64,000 bases of DNA, taken from positions 6,176,622-6,240,621 of the forward strand of contig OY755189.1 in the NCBI GenBank assembly GCA_963576735.1. The letters run 5' to 3'. Below, piece by piece: positions 1 to 9,806 of the stretch (position 1 is the first letter of the stretch; each line of letters opens with the position of its first letter). Under the pieces are notes generated by a model. The model was not told the DNA's origin, did not search any database, and saw only the letters and a program-made list of their open reading frames with translations. Made by a program: the position numbers and the translations under genes. The stretch comes from Bedellia somnulentella (taxonomy: Eukaryota; Arthropoda; Insecta; Lepidoptera; Bedelliidae).

Positions 1-180
1 AAATTGAAAAATTATTTTTGTGTTGGATAGTCCATTTATTGAGGAAGGTTCTAGGCTATATTTTATCACGCTGCGACCAACAGGAGCAAACTATCAGCGA
101 ATAATGTTGCAAAAACGGGGATAATTATTCATACTAAGGCTTCCGTTGTGTGCGCTGCGTAAACGGTTTAAGTTACCCAA
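1..180 (+). repeat. Rep-F interspersed repeat, 3' part
   Basis: This AT-rich stretch contains the motifs GGTTCTAGGCTATATTTTAT, CACGCTGCGACCAAC and GCTTCCGTTGTGTGCGCTGC. They match, with divergence, the far end of the window (63700-63830), so the same unclassified family lies at both ends. No coding capacity is visible. Confidence 0.55.
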
Positions 181-1110
181 AAAAAATGTATTAAAGAATT
201 ACTTCTCTTTAAATGATATTAAAAAAATGCCCGCGACAGTATATGTCTAACTTTTAAGTTTCACTTACTATAACCATTTTTATGGTAAATAAATTTGGTC
301 GAATTTAATGCATAATTGCCATAATGTTTTATCAACATAATATTAATCTTTATCCAAATAAATATGTTGTTGATTGAGAGTATTTAATTGAGAACAAAAT
401 TGTCCTTGACATCACTTAATTTAAATAAACATCTTAGAAGATAATACAATTTTTAAATTACTCCGTAACAAAATTTACACGCGTGCATGAAGCGCAAGAC
501 AAGACGCTGCGCTGCCGCTGGCCGGCGAGCGAGGTCACCTGCATGAGAAGCTTATGTTTAAGCCTTATACTATTAATATTATAAATGTGAAAGTTTAGAT
601 GTTTGTTTGTTTGTAGCTAAATGAAGAAGACTATTTAAAATAAAACAGAACGTATTTAAAATAAAATTTACAGGAAGCCAGATAATGATCCCAATTCCCA
701 AACACCATAGGACACTTTTTATCCCAGAAAAATTAAGAGATCAATAAATTTTATTAAAAAATAGTTATACAGACTAAGAATCAATGCTTAGTCGAAACTA
801 CTATACTTATAAACTTAAAATTTATAAAGTGAAAAAATTGTGAGGGCATTATGAAAAACACCTTTTTTCTCATCGCATGACAGAGACCCTCAACAGGTCA
901 GTTAAATATTTCAGTTTGTCGACGTGAAAGTCTACACTTTTGACAGTACGAAGTCTGTGGGGTCAGCTAGTACTACTTAAAGCCCTTCCCTAAAAAAAGG
1001 GCAAAGTCCTGTAAACTTAGGATAAGTAGTAAACTAATCATACATATTGGCGTAAGTTACATAACAGAACAAGTAAAATAAAATATATATATCGACATGA
1101 TATATATATA
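181..1110. other. AT-rich DNA without a recognised gene, one GC-rich island
   Basis: Mostly AT-rich unique-looking sequence. A compact GC-rich patch at about 483-545 stands out; it holds a 19-codon ATG frame on the plus strand that I do not recognise. Nothing else is supportable. Confidence 0.4.
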
Positions 1111-1480
1111 GCGACATGATAGTCCAGTGGGTAGAACACCCGCCCGAAAACAGAAGGGCGTGAGTTCCAATCCTGGGACGGGCCTACACCAATTTGTCTT
1201 TTCTAAAGTCATATGTGTGGTTAATTTATCATGGTTGTTAACGGTGAGGGAAAACATCGTGAGGAAACCCACATGGCTGAGTTGTACTTAGTCATGTGAC
1301 AGTGTATTCGTACAAAACGGCGATAGGCCTGCCCCCTATCACGTGAGTATACTGTCTAAGCAAAACGTGGGTACCTTCTCTGGAAACTAGATGGCGCTTG
1401 CCATATGAGTTCAGAAGTATTGGTACCTCTGCCAACCCCTTCGGGGATAAACGGCGTGAACGTTTATGTTATTATGTTAT
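1111..1480 (+). repeat. SINE-B, near full-length copy
   Basis: tRNA-derived SINE. The head resembles a tRNA: box A-like AGTCCAGTGGGTAG, then box B-like GAGTTCCAATCC. The body follows (CACCAATTTGTCTTTTCTAA onward). The 3' module is CTCTGCCAACCCC, TTCGGGGATAAACGGCGTGAA, then TTATG-type repeats. Other copies lie at 21158, 42936 and 43378. The tail is followed directly by a long TA microsatellite. Confidence 0.85.

Positions 1481-1481
<1 letters not shown>

Positions 1482-1545
<64 letters not shown>
1482..1545. repeat. TA microsatellite
   Basis: About 30 TA units immediately 3' of the SINE-B tail, possibly grown from it. Confidence 0.95.
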
Positions 1546-1549
<4 letters not shown>

Positions 1550-1852
1550 GAATTTGTCAGATTTATTTTTTGATTGAAATAGAAAAAAAGAAAGTTTTTT
1601 TATTCAAACCCTTTTAGTCGGCTTAATCTCCAACTTTGGAGTTAAACAGAGACATGTTTATCTAATACCAGAAAATGTATTAACCCACTGATTTCATTAT
1701 TTGTTTCATCATAGCTTATAATGGAGGATATGCAAATTAAAAGCACCGGTGGTCCTTCTTTCACAAACCCTCTATAAATCAAAATAGTTATATTGCACTT
1801 TGTTGTCCTATGTAATGTCCTAAATGTTACCATAACATAACTTAAAAAATTT

Positions 1853-2099
1853 GCTGTGTAGTGTCGGCTTAGAATGGTACTATCCCATTTCTTCCCGTGG
1901 GTGCACGTAAGAGGCGACTAAGGATATTGGGGATTTTTAAGGGATTTTTGGGCGATGCGGTTGGAGACCCATCACCAAACACCTTTATTTTACCATCTTT
2001 TCCCCTCTCAACTTCTAAAAGTGGCTGAGGAATTTATAATTCCTTAGCTCTGGTTACCCCTTCTAGGGAAATATAGCCGTGAGTATATGTATGTATGTA
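1853..2099 (+). repeat. SINE-A, full-length copy
   Basis: Starts GCTGTGTAGTGTCGGCTTAG, has the internal box-B-like GGTTGGAGACCC, and ends CTCTGGTTACCCC, TTCTAGGGA, AGCCGTGAGTATATG and (TATG)n. Belongs to the subfamily with the AAGGATATTGGGG diagnostic region. Confidence 0.85.
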
Positions 2100-2189
2100 A
2101 CTTCCAAAAGTGACTGAGGCATTTTAATTCTTCAGCTCTGGCTAACCCTTTTAGGGATTTATAGCCGTGTGTTTATGTATGTATGTATA
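2100..2189 (+). repeat. SINE-A, isolated 3' end in tandem
   Basis: Only the last 90 bp of SINE-A, joined directly to the tail of the preceding full copy, same orientation. It begins ACTTCCAAAAGTGACTGAGG and ends with TATG repeats. Confidence 0.8.
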
Positions 2190-4270
2190 ATTTAAAATGT
2201 ACATTCACATTGTGAAAAGCTATCAATTTAATAGCGCTTTTTTTCTTTTCGTGTACGCGTCTAATTTCCATGTCCTCCAGGTTTGAAGCGGTTTTACCCC
2301 AAATACTCGTATGACAATCATATTTAATTTTGAATTGTATTGTTGTATTAACTAATAAACAATAATTTTACATGGTTTCGATACTTAAATATTTAATATT
2401 ATAGGTTTTATTCGATAATTATTGAGAGAAAATGAAGTTATGTACTATGTCCCCTTCGGAATTGTGAAACTTCAGCACTAAATAAATCTATGAATTTGTA
2501 TGAAAAGTACATTCGAATTTCATTCACCTTTATGAAAAATATTTATGAGATCCATCTTTTTTTTATTAAAAATTCCACTAATTTTCGCTTTTGATTATCA
2601 AACAGCTTAAATCAAAATCCAGAATTTGGTACAAGTGGAATTCCTATTCCGAAACTATGAGTTATTTGACTGTAAAGCAATTTTTTCCCCTGTTTGACAG
2701 TTTTGATACATTCTGACTCTACTGTTAATCTTATTTTATTATTTATGACGTTTAGTTTGCGAAAAAGTGCATTAAGTGTGGCTGAGTGAAGTGGTTTTTT
2801 TTTGGTCCGATGTTGTTACCAAGTTTTTGAAGGTGAAGTGGAATTTTAACCAATTACCTTAGTTATAAGTACATTATTTAACTAATTGTGATCTCAATAA
2901 AATTATTTACTCGTCATTTATCATATTAATTCAATACAAAAATAAATTATCAAAATTAATTTTGGTACTCCGAAACCTCCTTTCCGAAACCGTTAACATG
3001 GTAACGTATTAGGGGAATGCTCTTGGTTTCGGAATGGACAGCATAAAGGTTGTTTTAAACTGTTGCTTTTTAAAGTAGTAATTTAAATTCAAATTTTGTT
3101 TATTAAATGTGGCTAATATGATTATTAATTTACGATAAAAAGTTATATTTTATATCTTTTCCGAGAAAACGTGAGATCACTCATTTTATATTTTTTATTT
3201 AAATTTTAATAAACTATTGTTCTGGTTTATTGCTACGGTTGCACTTTGTATTTTTTTTTAAATATTATATCCAGTCAATAAATACTCATTATGAATGACG
3301 CTCGGAAATAATTTTTTAGTTACATAATTTTTATTTTGCAGTAAAGAAATATTTATTGACGACGTTAGTTTTTGAGACATGGCATCTAAGTATAGTTAAA
3401 AATATTATAGAATATTATAATCTCACAAATAAAGAACCAATGCCTTCGAATGTGTTGAAGCATATAACTAGAGAAAATTATTTGTTTTGTAGACAATATA
3501 AACATGCCTTAAGGTTCCATTCGGTTACTTTTTGTCTTTCTGTAACCGAAACTGTCCTCTGGATTTTTAAGAAGTTTTGTCTTATTATGTTATGTTATGT
3601 GTAACTTTTTATGTATTTTTTTTCATAAAATTCTAACTGTTTTATTTGTATAATATTGTATGAAGACATCAGTGCAAATAGTAGAAATAAGTAAATTAAA
3701 ACTTGCCATGTTCTAAAAAGTAACGGTATGGATCTCTAACGGGTCTTTCTTAGTTCAAAATAATACTTATAAGATAATATAATTTATTTTCTTTATAAAG
3801 TAATATTTGAAATAAAACCGAAATTTAAATTATTCTCTTTATTTTTTGTAAGTTATAAACGTCTATAAAAGGTCACGGAATGGAAATAAATTACATCCCA
3901 TGATACATAGAAATAATTTTATTTCGAAAATTATTTATTATATCTATGATCTTTTACTATTTTATGATAATTTAATGTATATTTACTCAGCAATAGTAAA
4001 AAAACTAATATTCTCGTACTTTTTGAAAAATCTTCTTTTCGAATGGTGGTACACCTAAAAAAATTAATTGGCCCATTAATGTTTTGTTATTTCACTAGCG
4101 CCACTACTTCTTCGTGTCTTGGAACTAAACAAGCGACCTGTATTTTAATTCAACATTGCATTAATAGATAGCGCTGCTTCATTTTAGTTTTCCTACTAGC
4201 TGCTAGATGTCACTACCATTATTATTTCTTGATACTAATTTTCACTCGTATTGATATATATATATATATA
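2190..4270. other. AT-rich unclassified stretch
   Basis: No gene recognised. An 82-codon plus-strand frame at 3356-3604 follows a TTTTGCAG acceptor-like site, but its translation matches nothing I know. Variants of a TTCCGAAAC-type motif recur between about 2640 and 3030 and again near 3545, hinting at an old repeat. A TA microsatellite occupies 4253-4279. Confidence 0.35.
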
Positions 4271-4373
4271 TATATATATGTCGTAGGATGATTTGATGTT
4301 TAGGTTTTTTGCAAAAATCCGGATAATTAGATAACGGTTATAATATTTTCTAATCTTACTAGGTTTTTTGCAA

Positions 4374-4621
4374 ACGGCTATATTTCCCTAGAAGGGGTAG
4401 CCAGAACTAAAGAATCATAAATTCCTCAGCCACTTTTGGAAGTTGAGTGGGGAAAAGATGGTAAAAATAAAGGTTTTTGGTGATGGGTCTCCAACCGCAT
4501 CGCCCAAAAATCCAAAAAAAAGCCCAAATACCCTTAGTCGCCTCTTACGACACCCGTGGGTAGAAAAGGGTAGCGACATTCTAAGCCGGCACTACACAGC
4601 AAAGCCGGCACTACACGGCAA
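4374..4621 (-). repeat. SINE-A copy with duplicated head
   Basis: Lies inside the TIR element, without the TATG tail. The outer end repeats the head twice (GCCGGCACTACACAGC and GCCGGCACTACACGGC at 4583-4620). Confidence 0.8.
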
Positions 4622-4904
4622 TTTAGTTAGTATGACATTGGTTTAGTATGACTCCGAGACGAAATGTCAGTTTTTATGAATACTGTACACTGATTGGTCG
4701 ATTGTAGTGCCCATAAACACGTCATCTCTGATTGGTTGTTGATTAAGACGTACTTAGTTCATTGTTCCTACCTACATTAAATTTGATTGATATTTAAATT
4801 TTAGTGATCTATTCATTTATAGTCTTTTCCCTTTATAACTCTAGCTATAATACCTCAACACTACAATTTAAAACGTACTTACTTTATTGTTCCTACCTAT
4901 ATTG

Positions 4905-5160
4905 AAGACGTCCGTGGCCGAGTGTATTGGTGACTAGCTTTTCGGTCTGGAGATTGCGGGTTTGATCCCCGCTGAGAGCAACATTTATGTGATGAGCATA
5001 TGTGTAGTATATTATATTAAATATATCGCTGAGTTTGTATCCTAAAATACAAGTGTTACTTAGTTTGGGGTAACTTGAGCTGTGTATAATATGGCCGAAC
5101 GTGATTGTAATTTTACTCCAACAAAAGACTAAAAAAATATATTTAATTCCTAGTATCAAA
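4905..5160 (+). repeat. tRNA-headed SINE, separate family
   Basis: The head GTCCGTGGCCGAGTGTATTG resembles a tRNA A box, and GCGGGTTTGATCCCCGC is a good B box in a T-arm-like stem-loop. The body shares nothing obvious with SINE-A or SINE-B. A flanking direct repeat (TTATTGTTCCTACCTA-type) occurs at about 4758 and 4885; a second (CCCTTTATAACTCTAGCTA) at 4829 and 5181. Confidence 0.6.
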
Positions 5161-5307
5161 TAAATATTGTAATTTCTTACCCTTTATAACTCTAGCTAGA
5201 ATATCTCTAATATATCTAAAGTTGAGGAGATACCAAAATTTATTTACTTATGTTCTATATGTTGTTATTTTATATTCTTTTTGCTATTTCTGATTTTTTC
5301 TCCTTGA

Positions 5308-5330
5308 TAAATAAATAAATAAATAAATCT
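5308..5330. repeat. AAAT microsatellite
   Basis: Five AAAT units at the inner side of the right TIR; possibly the tail of an older retroposon. Confidence 0.8.
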
Positions 5331-5516
5331 CAATACCTCAATGAAGAATCGATCAGAATAAGTGTAGGCGAGCAATCTGAAATCTAAATCGGCCAATCAG
5401 CTTTAAAGAAGTACTATTACTGAACCAACTAGTTTTTTTTCAAAAAACCTAGTAAGATTAGAAAATATTATATTGCGAAAAAACCTAAACATCCAATCAT
5501 CCTACGACATATATAT

Positions 5517-6496
5517 GAAATACATTTCTATAAATGTTTAAAAATAAGATTTTAAACGGACTAGGAATAAATACAAAGATTTTTCTCATAAGCTTCATTA
5601 AGATTGTATCATAATCTAGATTGAAGACTTGTGTAAGTGTAAACGAAAATAATTAAAAAACGTTTTCTACTTATCTGAAAGAAACAAGCCTCAAATAAGG
5701 CCCCAGTTACTTGAATTTTAGTTTAAAGGAAGGGAAGTTGAGGATTAAGGGTACTTCGTCTTCTATAATTATAAAATATTGTAGCAGTTTTGTTTCTTTA
5801 GGCCATACTGAAAAAAAAGTGCGGTTGAATCAATCATTGCATATAAATCATCATGCATAGTTTTTATTTCTTCATTAAAAAAAACTATATTACGATACAA
5901 AATAGAAGTGGGTAATTGGTATAAAATATTCTGCGACATTTCCTCGTGACTTGACTTTTGAATATAAATGAACGATAACACCATTTAATAGGAGTTCCAT
6001 TCAAACAGATTACAACACTTCCATTTAAGATAGTCTCATATAGCGCTACTTTCATAATATATGATTTAGCAGCTTAATTACAGAGTTCTTTGCATCACCC
6101 ATACTTCCAAGAACTCACTATATGTTATAAGAAATCACAATCCCAAATATCTTATTTTTTGTTGTTCTCTTAGCCCGCCTCAGTTTCGAGAATCTAATTG
6201 AGTATTCAGGAACACGGGGGCAGGCCGTGAGAGGCTCGGAAGCCCCGGGGCACATAAATCGAAGAATGTTAGGTAATCTCGATAGAACACTAATACATTG
6301 ATATTGAATATGCAAACTTCGCCCCAGATACAGAACATCTCTGTTTTTATTCTACTCACTTTGTTCTGCTGGAAAAATCCAAGCGCATTTCAATCAGCCT
6401 ATTTGAATTTGAAAAGAAAAGTTGGATTCACTGAAATATTCGGCCTTTTCATAAGGGGAGTTGCAAAAGAAACAAAAGAAGTAAATAGTTAAAGGT
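5517..6496. other. AT-rich stretch, no gene recognised
   Basis: Only short chance reading frames. A small GC-rich patch at 6205-6255 is not interpretable. Confidence 0.4.
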
Positions 6497-6722
6497 AAAG
6501 TTGTGTTGTGTCGTGTTGGCTCTGATTAGCTCTAACCCATCTCTTCTAGCTGGTTAATTTTTAAGTCATTGTTATACGATGAGGTTGGAGTCCCATCATC
6601 AGCCATGACTTGTTATACCATCTTTTCCCCACTCATCTTCAAAAGGGGCATAAAAAATTTAAATCTGAAGATCTGGCTACCCCTTTTGAGATAAATAGCC
6701 GTGCGCTTTTCTATGTATGTTA
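6497..6722 (+). repeat. SINE-A, diverged copy
   Basis: Recognised by GAGGTTGGAGTCCCATCATC, ACCATCTTTTCCCCACTCA, CTGGCTACCCCTTTTGAG and AGCCGTGCG followed by TATG. The head is strongly diverged. Confidence 0.7.
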
Positions 6723-6803
6723 TGCATTAAAATAAAATGTACGGACATATTATTCACAGATCAAGTTAGCCTCAAACTAAATAGAACTTGTATTATGGGA
6801 TAC

Positions 6804-6817
6804 TTTTTTTTTTTTTT
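6804..6817 (-). other. poly(A) tail of the R1-clade LINE
   Basis: A T run on the plus strand marks the boundary between GC-rich LINE sequence and AT-rich flanking DNA. Confidence 0.85.
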
Positions 6818-7094
6818 GGGGCCTCTGGGTACTCTTCAATGCAATGTTCCCGAGACCCCACACACCTAATGCCTCGCGGCATTCCTTCTTTTGGGGGAGA
6901 CAGAACCCCCCTTTTCCACTTTGTAGTCACGGACGCTCAGGACCACCTAAGCGCCCGTCCTTCTTGGGCAGGGTTTGGTAGCGCGCAGATAGCCCCACTC
7001 TGCGCGCCTCCTGCCCGTGGAGCCCCGCTTTCAGCGACGCACGCCATATGGGGGCTCCGTCGTCTTAGAAGACCCTAACCGAGGCCGCGGTGCG

Positions 7095-7414
7095 TCAGTG
7101 GTTCCTGGCACCGCGGCGACGACGGCCCCTTCCAGTGGGGTCCGCCAACTCCCTCTCTCGTTCGGCGGCCTCCTTTGCAAGCATGACTCGTTCGCAAAAG
7201 GAGGCCGCCGCTGCCCACGCATCGGGTCTCTCCACCATTGCCGCGATTACGGCTGGCAGAAAGAGATCCGGGCCGATGACCGCCCGGAGTGCTGCCCTCT
7301 CTTCATCCCACGCCGGGCACACTTCCAGTGTGTGCTGTGCCGTCTCTTCGGGGCAATTTAGGCAGTGGTGGCAACGAGCGGCCTGCTCTTTACCCAGCCG
7401 CCACAGGTCGCGAA
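7095..7414 (-). pseudogene. R1-clade ORF2 C-terminal domain, out of frame
   Basis: This frame continues the ORF2 sense with a cysteine-histidine cluster, CHHCLNCPEETAQHTLEVC (C-x2-C-x2-C...H-x4-C), typical of the zinc-knuckle-like C-terminal domain of R1-clade ORF2, followed by a basic tail ending RGRRRRGARNH. It is displaced by one frame from the upstream reverse transcriptase. The switch falls near 7409-7416, where homology passes from a GHGCF motif to RDLWRLGK; a single-base loss explains it. The domain is thought to help RNA or target binding. Confidence 0.8.
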
Positions 7415-9512
7415 GCAACCATGCCCGGAAAGGACCTGTGTCAGCCGGAAGCTCAGAGAACCATGCTCTCGCTGCAACCACTGCGTAAAGACGGGGAGGA
7501 TCGCCTCCACCGTCTTGTGCCCCGCACTAGGCTGACCCAGCCTTAGTGCCCAAGCGTCGAGGGCAGCGGCCTCTACTTGCTGCTTGTAGGCCGCTGTTTC
7601 CCGATCCGTGGGCCAGTGGCCCTGTGTCCGCCGTTCTTCGCGCCAGTGGAAGGTCGACGCGAGAACTTGCGCGTCTAACTCCCACGGCTTTGAACCCGCC
7701 AATAGGCAGGCAGCCTCTCGGGATACCGTACGGTATCCCCTTGACGCCCTGACAGCCAGGAGCCGTTGCGGCGCGTGAAGAAGCGCCGCATTCGACCCCT
7801 TCAGGGCGTCAGCCCAGACTGGGAAGCCGTACATAGCCATGGACCGTACGACCCCCATGTAGAGCTGCCTGCACCCGTTCCTAGGGCCCCCAAGGTTCGG
7901 CAGGAGTCTGCAGAGTGCAGCTGCCGCAACCATCAACCGGGGCCCCAAACGCTCGAAGTGAGCGCGGAACGTCCATCGGCCGTCGAGCACTAATCCCAGG
8001 TACTTCAAAGTTGACTCGACGGCAATCCTCTCGCCACCCACAACGATGGCGGATTCTCCAGCCGGCGGACCGTTCCGAGGGCCATGGAACCACATGGCCT
8101 CGGATTTGTTCAGGGCCACTTCCAGGCCCAATGACCTGATCCGGCGCACAACGTGCGCTACTCCTGCAGTTCCGCGAATGGCGGCCTCTCTGTAAGTCTT
8201 CCCTCGGGCCGTCACTAGGGTGTCGTCTGCATAGCATGTAAGTTGGACACCCCAGAGGTTGGCGCCGCGTAAAACCCAATCGTAGCCGATGTTCCACAGA
8301 AGTGGGCCCAAGACTGAGCCCTGTGGAACACCGCAAGATATCTCGCGGCGACCCCAACCCTCCCGAAGCGGATACGTGATGAACCGATCCGAGAGGTACG
8401 ACCCGAGGATCCTTCCCAAGTAAGGAGGCACTTCATGGAACTTCAGTGCCTCCTGAATACAAGACCAGGGGATGGTGTTGAAAGCGTTTTTGATGTCAAG
8501 CGATACCGCCAACACCACCTCACCCTGGGAGACCGCCTCGTCCGCAATTGAGCGGACCCGCAAAACTGCATGAACTGTCGAGCGACAGCGCCTGAAACCG
8601 AACTGCTGGTCCGAGAGATTTGGACCAGCTCCCTCGAGGTGCTCGACGATTCGGGCAGAGATCACCCTCTCTAAAAGTTTACCCGCCTCGTCGAGCAGCA
8701 CAATCGGTCGAAAAGCCGAGGGTTCTACAGAGTCGGCGGGGCGCCCTTCCTTCCGCAACAAAACGAGTTTGCCCGTCTTCCACGGCTCTGGGAAAACACC
8801 TTGTTCCAGGCACGTGGAGACTAGGCCCCGAAATCTCTCCTGCAGGAAGGGCTTGAGCGCCACTACCCACGCCTGCCCCGGGATCCCATCTAGTCCCGGA
8901 GCCGTCTTCTTCTTCTTCAGGCGCTCTATGGCCACCGCCAACTCCGGTTCGGTCACTTCGGGGACGAGAAGTTCGTCCACCGAACGCTGCCGCTCAATCG
9001 CCATCATGGGGGGCTGATGCACACCCCTGGCCGGGAACAAGGCCGAGACCACATTTTCCACTACATTTATCTGGAGGCTCGTAGTTAGTGGGGGCGCCCA
9101 TGGTCGTAGCCTTTGCCTGGCCATTCTGTAGGCGCGCCCCCATGGATCATCGTCCAGAGCCTCCAGTAATTCCTTTCGGGAGGCTTCTTTGGCGTCGTAA
9201 ATCGCTAGTTTAAGTGCTTTTTTAGCCTCCCGGAAAGCCTCGACAACGCGATTCTCTTCGGCCTCGTCCCGGCGTCTCCTCCTTCTTATTCTTTTGCACT
9301 GGCGTCTCGCCGCGATGCTCGCACGTCGGAGTTGTGCGATCTCGGCGGACCACCAGTGCATCTGGCGTCTCGGAGCCATCGGTCCCACTGGGGGCATCGA
9401 TGCGTCGCATACCTCTGTGAGGGCTTCACGAAACCAGCTCACCTCGGCACTGATGTCGACGGCCGCACCGGGCGGCGGTGACATCCAGGACTGGACGATG
9501 GAGGCTTCAACC
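7358..9512 (-). pseudogene. R1-clade ORF2 reverse transcriptase segment
   Basis: A long open frame encodes the RT of an R1-clade LINE. Visible landmarks, counted from the first Met at 9484, are the RT0/finger region KKKKTAPGLDGIPGQ near residue 190, the palm motif SLDIKNAFNTIPW near 330, GVPQGSVLGPLLWN near 385, and the catalytic YADD with its aspartates at about 420-421. The upstream edge coincides exactly with the Copia target duplication at 9508-9512. Reading back across that junction, the frame agrees with the endonuclease segment at 14247-14967, so the gene was continuous before Copia landed. The frame ends early at 7358 after a shift near 7412. RT and endonuclease together would give an ORF2 of about 1,040 residues, normal for R1. 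Confidence 0.9.
9508..9512. other. Copia target-site duplication, left copy
   Basis: CAACC directly outside the left LTR; the same five bases follow the right LTR at 14247-14251. Confidence 0.9.
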
Positions 9513-9797
9513 TATTAAAGGTAGCAGAGTGACTTACTAGATGTTAATAATCCGGTATGTTGTAGAAGTCTTGAGGTTTGCTATTAACAATTCACTTCTT
9601 CGAGAATTTAATGGATGAGGTGATAAATAGATGGATTAGTGATTAATGAGGATATTAACGATTATTTTAAATATTAATGTATTTTACAGTCTTTATTTTG
9701 CACAATATTTTCAAGTCACTTTTTGATTGATAGATTAGGTATCTTGGCAACGACCATAGATATATTTACATTTTTGATTCGTGCCAGTACCATAACA
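9513..9797 (-). repeat. Copia 3' LTR
   Basis: 285 bp, identical to the 5' LTR except for one missing T in the run near 9770. Confidence 0.95.
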
Positions 9798-9806
9798 CTT
9801 TCCCTC
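9798..9806 (-). other. Copia polypurine tract
   Basis: The coding strand reads GAGGGAAAG immediately before the 3' LTR, the usual plus-strand primer position. The gag-pol stop codon TGA (9805-9807) overlaps it. Confidence 0.8.

Larger units (their letters stand above)
4271..5516. mobile_element. Putative DNA transposon with ~90-bp terminal inverted repeats
   Basis: The left terminus (TCGTAGGATGATTTGATGTT from 4281) and the right terminus (the reverse complement, ending CCTACGA at 5507) are inverted repeats with few mismatches. The match extends inward to the TCTAATCTTACTAGGTTTTT block at about 4350 and its complement at about 5445. Both ends abut TA repeats, so a TA target is possible. No transposase is present. 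The interior is filled by a SINE-A copy and a tRNA-headed SINE, so the element is non-autonomous and old enough to have been hit twice. Confidence 0.65.

Noticed and set aside
3356..3604. 82-codon frame after an acceptor-like TTTTGCAG
   Set aside because: Composition is that of AT-rich noncoding DNA and it runs into TTATGTTATG simple sequence.
7017..7546. Several overlapping plus-strand open frames of 85-132 codons
   Set aside because: They are antisense shadows of the GC-rich R1-clade ORF2; only the minus strand shows LINE motifs.
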